DNA of 64,000 nt, from NCBI GenBank assembly GCA_008330645.1, contig VLTN01000046.1, positions 186,001 to 250,000 of the forward strand. The letters are read 5' to 3'. The notes under the pieces are model-generated. The model saw nothing but the letters and a program-made list of their open reading frames with translations. It searched no databases and was not told where the DNA came from. Origin of the DNA: Cafeteria roenbergensis. Its lineage: Eukaryota > Sar > Bigyra > Bicosoecida > Cafeteriaceae. Positions 26,312-35,422 of this stretch are shown here, one piece after another. Position numbers and translations under genes: made by a program. Every line of letters begins with the position of its first letter. The stretch's first letter is position 1.

Positions 26312-28793
26312 TCACTTGCCCACGCGCACAACGCGGCCCTCCACCTGCGGGGCTATGAACACCAGGGGCTTGGGCGATCCGGGCGCAGGCAGAGCCGTTG
26401 GCTGCGCAAAGTCGATGAGGCGCGTGCCGGTGGACTCCAGCGGCGCGGAGCTCATGCGGCTCAGAGCAGGGGGCCTCGGCTCCTGCACCAGGCAGAGGTC
26501 CGGGTCGTTGCGGGCGTCACCGGCCGGATAGGGACCCGTGCTGCCGGCGGCAGGCGTGGCCGGGGACGGAGCGGGCGACGCCGAGCCCCGGCTGGCAGCC
26601 GCAGCGGCCGGTTTGCCCCCGCGAGCTGCCGCAGCACCGCCAGCGCCAGCGCCGGCCCCGGCTGGCTTGGCGGCGGCGCCGTGTGCGAGGCGCGGCATGC
26701 GAATGTGCTGTCCGGACGAGACGCGCGAGTGGTGGTGGTGGGCGCCGGAGCACACAGAGCCGACCGAGTGCTTGCCCGCGAGGCGCAGGAGCTTCACCCT
26801 CCAGCGCTCGATGGCGCGGTCGCTGAAGCGGGCCTGCTCCTTGTTGATGGCGTCCACGATCTCCAGGTGCGAGCGCAGGATGGAGGGAAGCACGGGCGCG
26901 CGCGTCAGGTCCACCAGCCACTCCGACCCCAGCTCCTTGCCGCGGTCGGTGGTGGGCGAGATGGACACGAAGCCGTCGTTGCCGAGAGACGCGTAGTCGG
27001 TGGTGGCGAGGCTGTACCGCCGGGTCGGGTCCAGCGGCCTGGCGGCGTCCCCCACGCCGACCCAGACGGACCCTTCCACGACGCGCGAGCCCGGCTCCTT
27101 GGAGCCGTTGAATTGGAAGCGGATGCCGGACACCTGGGGAAAGCGCCCCTCCCGCTCCGGCCACTTGCTCACGCCGTTCTCCAGGGCCTCGAGCAGCGCG
27201 ACGCCGCTCACGCGCACGGTGGGCACCTCGGCGGGGTAGGGGAGGATCTTGAGGAGGTCGGCCATGCTGAAGGGCCCCGCGCTGTGGATCATGTCTGAGC
27301 GAAAGTTCCCGCCGTTGATGATGGCGCAGTCGGACCTGGCAGTGCGCCGCATCAGGTCGGCCACCAGGTTGCCCAGGTTGGACTCGTCGGTGCGAACGGA
27401 GTCGAAGCGGCCGTCGAGGTCGACGTCCACGTGCCCCAGCACCTGCTTCCCGGCGTCCACCATGGCCTCCGACAGCCGCTCGACCAGCTCCAGCGCCTCG
27501 GGGTCGGGCTCGACAGCAGACGTGGCGTCCCTTCGAACCCAGTGGAAGGCCTTGACGGGGCGGGGCACAGCCACCGGGGCGGGGGCGGCGGCGACGGGCA
27601 GCCCGCTCTCAGGCAGGCCGCCCGCGTCCGGCGCAGGCGCGCACTGCACTGTGAGGCTGATCTTGGTGAGCGACTGGAAGTCCGTGCCGCTCTTGACGAC
27701 CAGCGCCCCGCCCTCGCTGCTCGGGCCGCTGCCCTCGCGCGCCTTGCTGGGCTCCCCAGGAACCGCCGCGCCAGGCGGGTAGAGCCCCGCCGCAACCTCC
27801 TGCGAGGAGTAAAAGTGGTCGTGCCCGCCGAGCACCAGGTCCACTCCGAGGCTGGCCGCGGCGCTGCCGAGGCGCAGGTCGTTGGGCAGCCGCATGTGGG
27901 TCAGGGCCACCACCACGTCGCACGCGTGCTCCGAGCGCAGCTTGGCGCTCCACCAGCGCGCGCTGGTGATAAAGTCCTCGTACACCAAGTCCTCGGGGTC
28001 CACGTGCGAGAGCGTCTCGAGCCAGGAGTCCTCGATGAGCCCAATGAGCCCCACGCGCACCGTGCCGTAGGTCAGCACCGCAAACCGGCGGCAGCCGGGC
28101 ATCGTTGTGTCGTCGCAGGCAGTGCAAGACTCGTCCTCCGCATGCCCGTGGGATGCCGTCAGCGACCGCACCATTCCTTGCGGCAGCGCCAAGTCGGTCG
28201 GATCCTCGGCCTTTTCGCCGCCAGCCCCCACCGCAGCGGCAGCATCTGCTCCTTCCGCGTCAAGGTCTTCCTTCGGGACATAGTCGACGTTGGTTGCGAG
28301 CCAGGGGAAGTCGCTTTCGGATGCCCTGAGCTCGAAATTTGCGATGCCGTCATCGAGATCGTGGTTGCCGAGAACGCTCGCAACGACCCCGAGCCGGTTC
28401 AGGGCCTTGACCATGTGAGCGCCTCTGGTGACCAAACTCAGGGCGCTGGGGCTCAGAGCGTCGCCCGAGAACAGGATGAGCGGCTTGGGCAAGCCCTCGG
28501 CCTCGGTCTCGGCAAGTACACTCTTGATCAGCGTTGCGAAGCGGGCGACGCCGCCAACCGGCTCCTTTTTGCGCTCGCCAATATGGTACACACTGCGCGC
28601 GCGAGGACGGGGGGGGCGGGGGGAGCGGTTGAGGCAGTCGTGGGGGAAGCTCGGGCGCCGATGACAGCCGCGAGCCAGCGGCGCAGTCAGGCTGTCGTCA
28701 ATCAAGCAACCGCAGTGTGGCCGCTGCGGCCCTCGCGCGCTCTCACTCGTTGAAGTGCACAATGTTCACAAGAGCATGGTCGGCGGACGCCAT
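26312..28793 (-). CDS. 5'-nucleotidase-family metallophosphoesterase (2 exons)
   Basis: Exons 28793-28747 and 28592-26312 (intron 154 nt, GTGAGA...GCGCAG) join within Asp16 to give 775 aa. The junction restores the HFNDVYH metal-binding motif (13-19), which supports the splice. Further motifs are SGDA (58-61), GNHD (91-94), THMRL and GGHDH, the two-metal phosphoesterase core. A C-terminal 5'-nucleotidase domain follows (INGGNFRS, FSMADLLKILPYP, SLATTDYASLGNDGF). There is no signal peptide or GPI signal, so a cytosolic enzyme is likelier than the surface ectonucleotidase. A Cys/Asp-rich loop and a long Ala/Pro-rich tail are extra. The substrate (nucleoside 5'-monophosphate or another phosphoester) cannot be read from the sequence. 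Confidence 0.85.
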
Positions 28794-29097
28794 GAGCCCG
28801 TTGCTTGGCCCCGTGCGCCGCTTGCGGCGGTGTGCTGCCGGCGGTGCCGTTGGCTTCGGCAGAGGCTGACGGCCATCGTGTCAAAGTTGCGTCGAGTCAG
28901 AGGCAGGCTGGCCCGCCGCTCCGTCGCCGCGTTCCGGCCGGCGCGATGGCGGCACCGCGCGCGTGCACACTCACACGGACACACAGACAATGCATCACGC
29001 ACAACTGCTCAACCACGGCCCTTGTTGGCCGCAGCCACCTTGCGAGCGTCTCGCGAGCCTGCTCTCTTGGGGCTCGTTTCGCGGGCAGCCGCCACAC
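28794..29097. promoter_or_regulatory. Intergenic region upstream of the 5'-nucleotidase-family gene
   Basis: 304 bp between the cupin stop and the nucleotidase ATG, both on the minus strand. It contains CACACTCACACGGACACACAGACA-like CA repeats near 28965-28990. No gene was seen. Confidence 0.35.
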
Positions 29098-30202
29098 CTA
29101 CTGAGGCACGAGCGGGGCAATGGCGGGGTGTGCCGCCAGCTCCGCGCCCAGCTCTCGTTCGGCAGTCGCTCGGTCCGCGAGCACAAAGTCCGCAAAGTCG
29201 AACCCGGGAGCCACCGTGCACCCCACTGCGCAACTCGAGCGGCCAAACAAGCCGGCGCGCAGGGTGCCAGCCCCAACCACACAGCGGAGCTCAGAGGCGC
29301 GTCAAGGGCAGTGGAGCTACGCAGCAGCGGTCGTGCCCCGCGCCTTGCCGGCGCCCGTGCGGATAGGAGCATGGCTGGCGGGGAGCGCTCGGGCCAGCCC
29401 CTTGAAGGCGCGCCGCCGCGGCCGCCCACGCCTCCCTGGGAGTGCCTCTCTCCCCGCTCCTGCCATACCCCTCCCCGCCGTGCAGACGCAAGCGCGGCCT
29501 CTTGAACGACGCACGGTTCCCGCCACCGTTCCCCTCCAGCCCAGCGCGGCGGAACTCTCACCGAGCGACCACTCGCCCTCCGCCCTCGCGCCGAACCACT
29601 TGCCGGCCGGGACGGCGTGGAAGGGCGCGGCCACCTCCCGACCGATGGTGGTCTCCAGGACGGAGCCCGTCTTGGGGTCAGCCTCCACGACCGTGAGGGG
29701 GTCGCCGCCGTAAAAGTGCCAGAGCTCGTCGGAGGCAATTTTGTGCAAGTGCGACACTTGCCCGCGCGTCAACAGGAAGAAGATGTGCGTCATGACGTGC
29801 CGGGGACCACCAGCATACGCGCCGGGGGTCAAGTCTCCTGCGGCCAGAGCAGCCGTGGCGTGCAGCGGCGCGAGCGAGGCTGGCGGGGCAGGCAGCGCGT
29901 CGGGCAGAGAGCGCGCGCGGAGGCTGCGCCACTCTGGCAGGCCACCCTCACCTTCGATTTTGGCGTCGCTCTCATACACCCTGCGGCACAAAGACACAGC
30001 CCTCGGCGCGGGGAGGCCCTTGGTGGCGCCTTGGTGCAGAAGCTGCGGAGGGGGGGACGGCCGCGTCCGCGCCGGAGCTAGCGGCTCACCGCCTGAAGAA
30101 CCCGCCCTCCCGGTGGCCCTCCAGGCCCAACCGGTCGATCAGCGCCTTGGCTGCCGCTGGGACGCTGTCCGCGATGCCTGCTGGCTCCGTGCTGCTTGCC
30201 AT
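29098..30202 (-). CDS. DUF985-type cupin protein (4 exons, one of 29 nt)
   Basis: Exons 30202-30090, 29980-29952, 29837-29562 and 29225-29098 give 181 aa. All three introns (109, 114 and 336 nt) start GTGAG and end GCAG, and every join keeps phase. The spliced protein reads LIDRLGLEGHREGGFFR, then VYESDAKIEGD, HVMTHIFFLLT, VSHLHKIASDELWHFYGGDP, VPAGKWFGA, WSLVGCTVAPGFDFADF, the full order of the DUF985 cupin family, a small double-stranded beta-helix fold of unsettled function. The His/Glu set in SHLHK..SDELWH could bind metal. Exon 2 encodes only about ten residues and would be missed by most gene finders. It is head-to-head with the ZIP gene. Confidence 0.85.
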
Positions 30203-30341
30203 TGCGGTGCTGTGTGCGGCGGCCACGGAATCCTGCGGCCAAGCTCTGCCGCGAGCTGCCGTAGGGGCTGCAACGGGCGTAGGGCTGCACGCCTCGCGTG
30301 CGTTTCCCGCTGCGAGACTTGTCGTCGATCCTTCACGAGGC
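30203..30341. promoter_or_regulatory. Compact bidirectional promoter between cupin and ZIP genes
   Basis: Only 139 bp separate the cupin ATG (30202, minus) from the preferred ZIP ATG (30342, plus). An upstream in-frame ATG at 30174 would overlap cupin exon 1 antisense. No TATA box is visible. Confidence 0.4.
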
Positions 30342-31544
30342 ATGAATGCCTGCCTGCGCAGGCGCGGCAGCTCTTGGGGCGCTCTGGCTGCGGTGGCGGC
30401 GCTGGTGATGGCAGCGGTTCAACCTGCCGCCGCGCATGTCGGCGGCCACCACGGCCACGAAGGAGAGCCGCAGTACGTGTGGACGGCGGTGTCGCTGAGC
30501 ATTGTCAGTGGCATGGCCGCGACGGTGGGCGGGCTCGTCGTGATCTGGGGCGGCGTCCCTTCCAAGCCAGTCCTCGGGCACTTGCTGTCCTTTTCGGCTG
30601 GCGTGATGATGTACATCTCCTACGCGGACCTGCTAGCGCACGCGTCACAGGGAAGCGGCACTGCGGCGGCTGCGTGGGTGAGTGCTCCCTGGCTGCGACC
30701 AGCGCCTGGGCTGGCCCGGCGTCCCTCTGCGGGTCGAATCAAGGTTCCACATCATGTTGTGTTTTCTTCCGCTCCGCCCCGAACGCCCCGCTCCCCGCAG
30801 ATGTTCGTGGGCATGCTGGGCTTCTGGGCCGTCGGTGCCCTCCTTCCCGAGCCGGAGCTGCCGGTTGCGGAGGCGTCGGCGGACAAGCTCAGGACCGGCG
30901 AGCTGCGCGTTGCGCTGCGCGCGGCAGAAGCCGACGACAGTGGGGATCGGGCACAGCTAGTGGAGCGGCTGGACGCGCTCCGCGCCGCCGACGGGGGGGG
31001 CTCTGGTGGGAAGGCTGGCTCCTCGAAGATGCTGATGACGGGCGTGATCGCCTGCATCGCAATCTCGCTCCACAACCTCCCGGAAGGCCTCATCGTCTAC
31101 ACGCAGACGCTCAGCGGGGTGTGCAAAACGCCATGGGGCGGATGGGAGGCGGGGCCGCTGGCCGGCTATTTGCGCGGCTGCTTGGGCCGCGGCGTCGCCA
31201 TCTCCGTGGCGATGGCGCTGCACAACATCCCGGAGGGAATGGCAGTCGCAGCGCCGGTGCTTGCGGCCACTGGCAGCCGCTGGGAGGCGTTCAAGTGGTG
31301 CGTTCTCTCCAGCATCGTGGAGCCGCTGGGCGCCATCGTCCTCGGCCTCGCCTTCCGCGGGTCGCTGGCGGGCCCGCTGCAGGAGGTCCTTGAGGCGGTG
31401 GTGGGAGGCATCATGGTCATGCTCTGCATCATGGAGCTCCTCCCCACAGCGGCGGAGCTGGCCGGCCCAAAGGCCGCCGCTCTCTCCAACCTGGCGGGTC
31501 AGGCCGTCATCTGCTGGGGCTTGTGGCTGGTCAGCGGCGGCTGA
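30342..31544 (+). CDS. ZIP-family metal transporter (2 exons)
   Basis: Imports zinc or related divalent metals across a membrane. Exons 30342-30677 and 30801-31544 (intron 123 nt, GTGAGT...CGCAG, phase 0, no in-frame stop) give 359 aa. A hydrophobic, signal-like start ends AAAHVGGHHGHEG, a His-rich patch. Then come TM1 (TAVSLSIVSGMAATVGG), TM2 with LLSFSAGVMMYISYADLL, an acidic cytosolic loop, and the paired metal-site helices with ISLHNLPEG and ALHNIPEG. The last helices include SSIVEPLGAI and MVMLCIMELLPTA. HNxPEG in TM4 and HN.PEG in TM5 are the ZIP binuclear metal centre. The start at 30342 was chosen over 30174 because it gives a clean signal sequence and avoids the cupin exon. Confidence 0.85.
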   Translation: MNACLRRRGSSWGALAAVAALVMAAVQPAAAHVGGHHGHEGEPQYVWTAVSLSIVSGMAATVGGLVVIWGGVPSKPVLGHLLSFSAGVMMYISYADLLAHASQGSGTAAAAWVSAPWLRPAPGLARRPSAGRIKVPHHVVFSSAPPRTPRSPQMFVGMLGFWAVGALLPEPELPVAEASADKLRTGELRVALRAAEADDSGDRAQLVERLDALRAADGGGSGGKAGSSKMLMTGVIACIAISLHNLPEGLIVYTQTLSGVCKTPWGGWEAGPLAGYLRGCLGRGVAISVAMALHNIPEGMAVAAPVLAATGSRWEAFKWCVLSSIVEPLGAIVLGLAFRGSLAGPLQEVLEAVVGGIMVMLCIMELLPTAAELAGPKAAALSNLAGQAVICWGLWLVSGG

Positions 31545-31799
31545 GCGGCGCTCCGGCCCGCTCCGCCCCTCTCTCCCCTATCATTGGATATGGCATTGCT
31601 TGCGTGGGTGTGTATGGTGGGCAGCGCAGCGCAAAGGCTGTGCAAGCGGCTGTTGGGTTCCCGCGGCGCCCTCACTGCAGCTGCGCGCTCGAGCACGGCA
31701 GGCAACCGTGCCGCTCTCGCCAACGCTCGGTCCGCCGCATACGCGCCGGAACCCGCTTGAGCACGCGCCCGCAGCAGCAACCACGGCGGAGGCGCGCAG

Positions 31800-33413
31800 C
31801 TACTGCCCCGGAAGCTCCGCCAGCAGGCGCTCCGCCTCGTCCACATCGTTCTTGAGGTCGCCGTGAGCGCTGGCCAGCTCTGAGAGCCGTTCCAGCACGC
31901 GATCGACGGTGCTGGCCGTCGCTGCGAGCGTGGCAGCGTTGAGCGCCGCCACTGACGCGCGGACCTGCTCGGCGTCGACGGTCGCGCAAGCAGCAACGGC
32001 GCGGCCATACGCGGCCACCGCGGCGCTCGCTCTGCCGTGTGCGGCACAGGACTGCAACAGCGCGGCGGAGCTTGCGCTGCGAGCGCTGTCGGCAGCCTCG
32101 CTCAGCCTCGCCGCCCGGCTGAGGCCTGCCTGCGTGCCTGCGGCGTCTGCCGAGAGCAGCGATGCCGTCCGGCCAGGGATGATGGAGAGCGTCGCAAACC
32201 GCTTTCGGAGAGCAGCTGCCTCGTCGTGCAGCGCCTTGTCATCGAGCGCGTGGGCGCGAGCCGCGCTGCCCCCGCGGGGCGCGGATGGGGCCTCTCCTTG
32301 GGTGCCCCTCTGCGCTGGGTTCCGCGCGCAGGGGACGCCCGCCACGTCTGCTGCAGGTGAAGCAGCAGCAGACGGAGCGGCCAGGGGTGCGACGGTCGAT
32401 TCAGCGGCAGGTGGAGCAGCTGCAGGCAGTGAACCAGCGGCGTGCGCAGGCGCCGGGGCGGCTGCTACATCGGGCGTGGGAGGGGCTGAAGCCCTTGCTG
32501 CCGCCGGTACGGCAGCCCCGCGCGGTCGCTTTGAGGACGTCCCGGAGGGAGGCGCTGGCGCAGCCCTTTTGACCACAGCGGTGGTCGTCGAGCTCGAAGA
32601 CAGCGCTGTCAACGCAGCGGTTGGCGCAGGACCAGCCGGCTGGGCTGGGGGGCCGATCCTGGATGGCATTCGGGGCAGCAGGGCTGCGCGGCTGCCTGGT
32701 TCGTTCCAGCGAGGGACGGGGGGGACTTGCGTCGCGGAGGCGCTGGAGTCGCCACACGGAGCGGGTTGTGCGACACCTGCCGCCGACGCCGAGGAGCAGT
32801 GCGCTGCGGCCGAATCTGGTCCCCTGCCCGCCTGCCGGTAGCCTTGACTTGGTCGGGCGTGCTTTGGGCTGTCTCCGAGACCAAGGCTCCCGTCGCTGTC
32901 GTCTGAGAGGGCTCCGCCGTCCGCGTCTGTCGCAAAAAACGATGCGGCGCTCACCGCACCGAGCTGCGGCCGCTCGCATTGCCCTGCAGACTCGATCATC
33001 GCGTCAAAGGCGGCGTGCCGCGCATCCTCATGCTGGCCGTTGGGAGCGCCGGGGCAGCTCATCGTCCAATCTGTGGGAACGCGCCGCGAGCCGCGCTCGG
33101 CGGGCAGTTGCCCAGGCTCTGCCGCGTCAGGCGGGCGCGTGGTCCGACACTTGCCTTTGGGCCGCCCTTTGGCCGGAAACGGGGCGTGCGCCAGCGCACC
33201 AAGCAGGCTGCTGGTCCCACCGCCACGGCCTTGGGCGATGGGGATCAGCAGCCACCGCGCCCCTTCCGCCTCTGCGCGCTCTGTCAAGCGGACGGCCCAG
33301 GTGGCAGTCCCGACCAGCAATTGCAACCCCCGACCCCCCGCTCCCAGAGCTTTCAGCATACCAGGTGGGGCAGCCCCCTGTGCTTCCCGACTTGCCGAGC
33401 CTTGCGACGCCAT
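31800..33413 (-). CDS. Ala/Pro/Ser-rich protein with helical C-terminus, unknown function
   Basis: A 537-aa frame on the minus strand that I do not recognise. The first 115 residues are mixed and may be untranslated; a second possible start is the Met in MSCPGAPNGQHEDARH. The middle (about 180-390) is disordered Ala/Pro/Ser-rich with a basic patch (SSKRPRG) that could be a nuclear signal. The last 140 residues are helical with heptad-like Leu/Ala spacing (LHDEAAALRKRFATL, VDRVLERLSELASAHGDL, VDEAERLLAELPG), a probable coiled coil. It converges on the ZIP gene (255 bp) and is divergent from THOC7. Its composition could also be an accident of a GC-rich frame; the heptad pattern and the lack of a better frame favour a real gene. 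Confidence 0.5.
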   Translation of the reverse strand: MASQGSASREAQGAAPPGMLKALGAGGRGLQLLVGTATWAVRLTERAEAEGARWLLIPIAQGRGGGTSSLLGALAHAPFPAKGRPKGKCRTTRPPDAAEPGQLPAERGSRRVPTDWTMSCPGAPNGQHEDARHAAFDAMIESAGQCERPQLGAVSAASFFATDADGGALSDDSDGSLGLGDSPKHARPSQGYRQAGRGPDSAAAHCSSASAAGVAQPAPCGDSSASATQVPPVPRWNEPGSRAALLPRMPSRIGPPAQPAGPAPTAALTALSSSSTTTAVVKRAAPAPPSGTSSKRPRGAAVPAAARASAPPTPDVAAAPAPAHAAGSLPAAAPPAAESTVAPLAAPSAAASPAADVAGVPCARNPAQRGTQGEAPSAPRGGSAARAHALDDKALHDEAAALRKRFATLSIIPGRTASLLSADAAGTQAGLSRAARLSEAADSARSASSAALLQSCAAHGRASAAVAAYGRAVAACATVDAEQVRASVAALNAATLAATASTVDRVLERLSELASAHGDLKNDVDEAERLLAELPGQ

Positions 33414-34020
33414 GCCTGTTTAAGTGGCCGGTTCCTGTGCCAGAGGGCGCACCCGGACTGCAGCTGATGCCTGCAGGGCCGTCGAGACGCAGAGGGACTC
33501 CGCTGCGAGCCCCTGGCGCATGGCGGCCGGGACTGCACACTCTGTTGTTGGCAGTGCCTCGTTTGGGCCAGTTCGCCCGACCGGCTTTACGCTGCTTGCT
33601 GCCCCGGGGCGCACAGATCCTCCCTCCCGCCGAAACCGGAAGTGCCTCTCGCCAATAGCAAACAATCGTCGCTTGTTTTGCCGGTGCGAATTGGGCGAAG
33701 GCCTGCCAGGCTGTCATCGCCCGTCGCAAGCACGCGTGTGGCGCAAGCCACCTGCGGCAGGCCGGGCTCCGAATATGCGTTGAATTGGGGCAACCGCAAT
33801 GTGCACGAAACAGCGCGGGAGGCAGTGTATTGCTGTGTGCGCGCGTTTGCTCGCCAGGGGCGAGGTGGCCGCCGCACGGTCTGGCTATAAAGCCGTGCGG
33901 CACAGAGCCGGGACTGCACCTCGCGACTCTGCCATCCCGGCACACAGCCGCGCTTCGCCGCGCCCCAGGCCGGCTTTCTCCATCCCTGCCCGCAGCTTTT
34001 CCATTGCGGCAGCGCGTGCC
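33414..34020. promoter_or_regulatory. Divergent promoter region with TATA box before THOC7
   Basis: 607 bp between a minus-strand and a plus-strand start. GCTATAAAG at 33884-33892 (TATAAA 33886-33891) lies 130 bp before the THOC7 ATG and is the clearest core promoter element in the window. Confidence 0.5.
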
Positions 34021-34900
34021 ATGGCCGAGGCCTCTGTTGAGGCTGCAGCGGCGGTGGACTACCGCATCGCAACCCGTGACCCGCTTGTGTTCAAGCAGGA
34101 GTCCCTCGCGAACTGTTTCGACATCTTTGCGGGGCTGGTCAAGGCGGAGGGCGCCGCTGCCATGTGAGCGCAAGCGCGCGCGCCTGTGCGAGGCTGCCGG
34201 AGGCGCTCCAGCGGCGAGGCAGCCGAGCGTCGGCTTGGCCCTCGGCCAGCAAAACGCTCGCGCTTCCCGCTGGCAGACCCTTGCGCGCCTCCCCGCCCCC
34301 GCCCCGGCTGCGCGTCCACCAGCTGCGCCACCCGCACGCTGTCCTGCTGTCCGCAGCGACGACCACCTGGTCGCACTAGAGGCTGCGCTGTTCAATGCGC
34401 GATCCTCGCTGCAGGAGCACACGGCAATTGCGCAGCGGGCCGAGGCGGAAGCGCGGTTTCTGATGCAGCGCGACGAGACCATGCAGGCCGCACGCGCTAC
34501 GGCCGTTGCGGAGATCGACCGGCTGAAGGCGCGCCTGAGCGCTGCCCGGGCCGAGCGGGCCAACAAGGACGAGAGGGAGGCGCTGGCGCAAGTGATTGCG
34601 GCTCTGCCAGCCAAGGAGCGCCTTCTGACGGAGACGGCGGCTGCGCGCGACGCCATCCGGTCGCTCACGGAGGCAATCGCGACATCCGACAGCGTCGTCG
34701 CGCGCCGCCGGGCGCAGTTTGCGGCGCTCCTTGCCTCGCTGAAGGACCTGGCAGACGTCCTCGGTGCCGAGGCCGTGGGCAAGCTGGAGGCGGTCGGAGA
34801 GGGCGACGGGGTGGGGAGCGCACCGGGCGCTCAGGCGGCCGCTCCCACGGCAGAGGAGGACGCAGAGGAGGACAACCTTCGGGAGGAGGGCGAAGCTTGA
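34021..34900 (+). CDS. THOC7: THO complex subunit 7 (2 exons)
   Basis: A nuclear coiled-coil subunit of the THO/TREX complex, which couples transcription with mRNA export. Exons 34021-34163 and 34357-34900 (intron 193 nt, GTGAGC...CGCAG) give 228 aa, close to the usual 200. Similarity is to the family core: EIDRLKARLSAARAERANKD, EALAQVIAALP, then VARRRAQFAALLASLKDLAD, which match the THOC7 pattern (LK..L..A...R..K.EY..LA..I...P, then RRKQF..LL..I..L). The C-terminus is acidic (EEDAEEDNLREEGEA). The N-terminal exon supplies the short segment before the long coiled coil. A TATA box lies upstream. Confidence 0.8.
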
Positions 34901-35422
34901 TGCGGTTGAGAGTGCGCGCGCGCGCGCGAAGCTCAGCGGCTTGGTTGCTCGAACCTCCCCACTTGCGCGCCGGCGCGCAGGGGCAGCCGCCGCCCCTAGC
35001 CATGCACCCAGGTGCGTCCACACGCATTTTCCCGCCGCGCTTGCCCTCTTCGCCACAAAGCTTGCCCCGCCCTCCCCCGTCTTGATGAGGATGCCGGCAC
35101 GCCGAAGCCGTCGCGCTTCGGGCGCGCTTGCCCCGCGCCCGCCGGCTGCGCTCCACGCGCAAGCAGCAGCATCCGGACACGGAGCTGAGCCCCTGCGAGC
35201 GGCTGCTGACGCGCTCCAGGTCGGGCGGCGGCGCGGTAGAGCCGGCGCCGCCGTCGACGTCAGGGCTGGCACCTGCTTGCGCTGCGTTTGCGCACCGCCC
35301 CCGGCAGCCTCCCCCGGGCTTCGCGGCTCTGCGCCCGCGCGGCTGGTGAGCTTGTCTGGCCTGCTCGCCCGAGAGGTTCCGCCCAGCGGCGCTACTGCGC
35401 TCCGGGGCCCGACCCCGCTCCG
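34901..35422. other. Intergenic, 522 bp
   Basis: Starts with a GCGCGCGCGCG run just after THOC7. It ends with the 5' leader of the PHD gene, whose frame is open upstream of the chosen ATG. No gene was supported. Confidence 0.35.
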
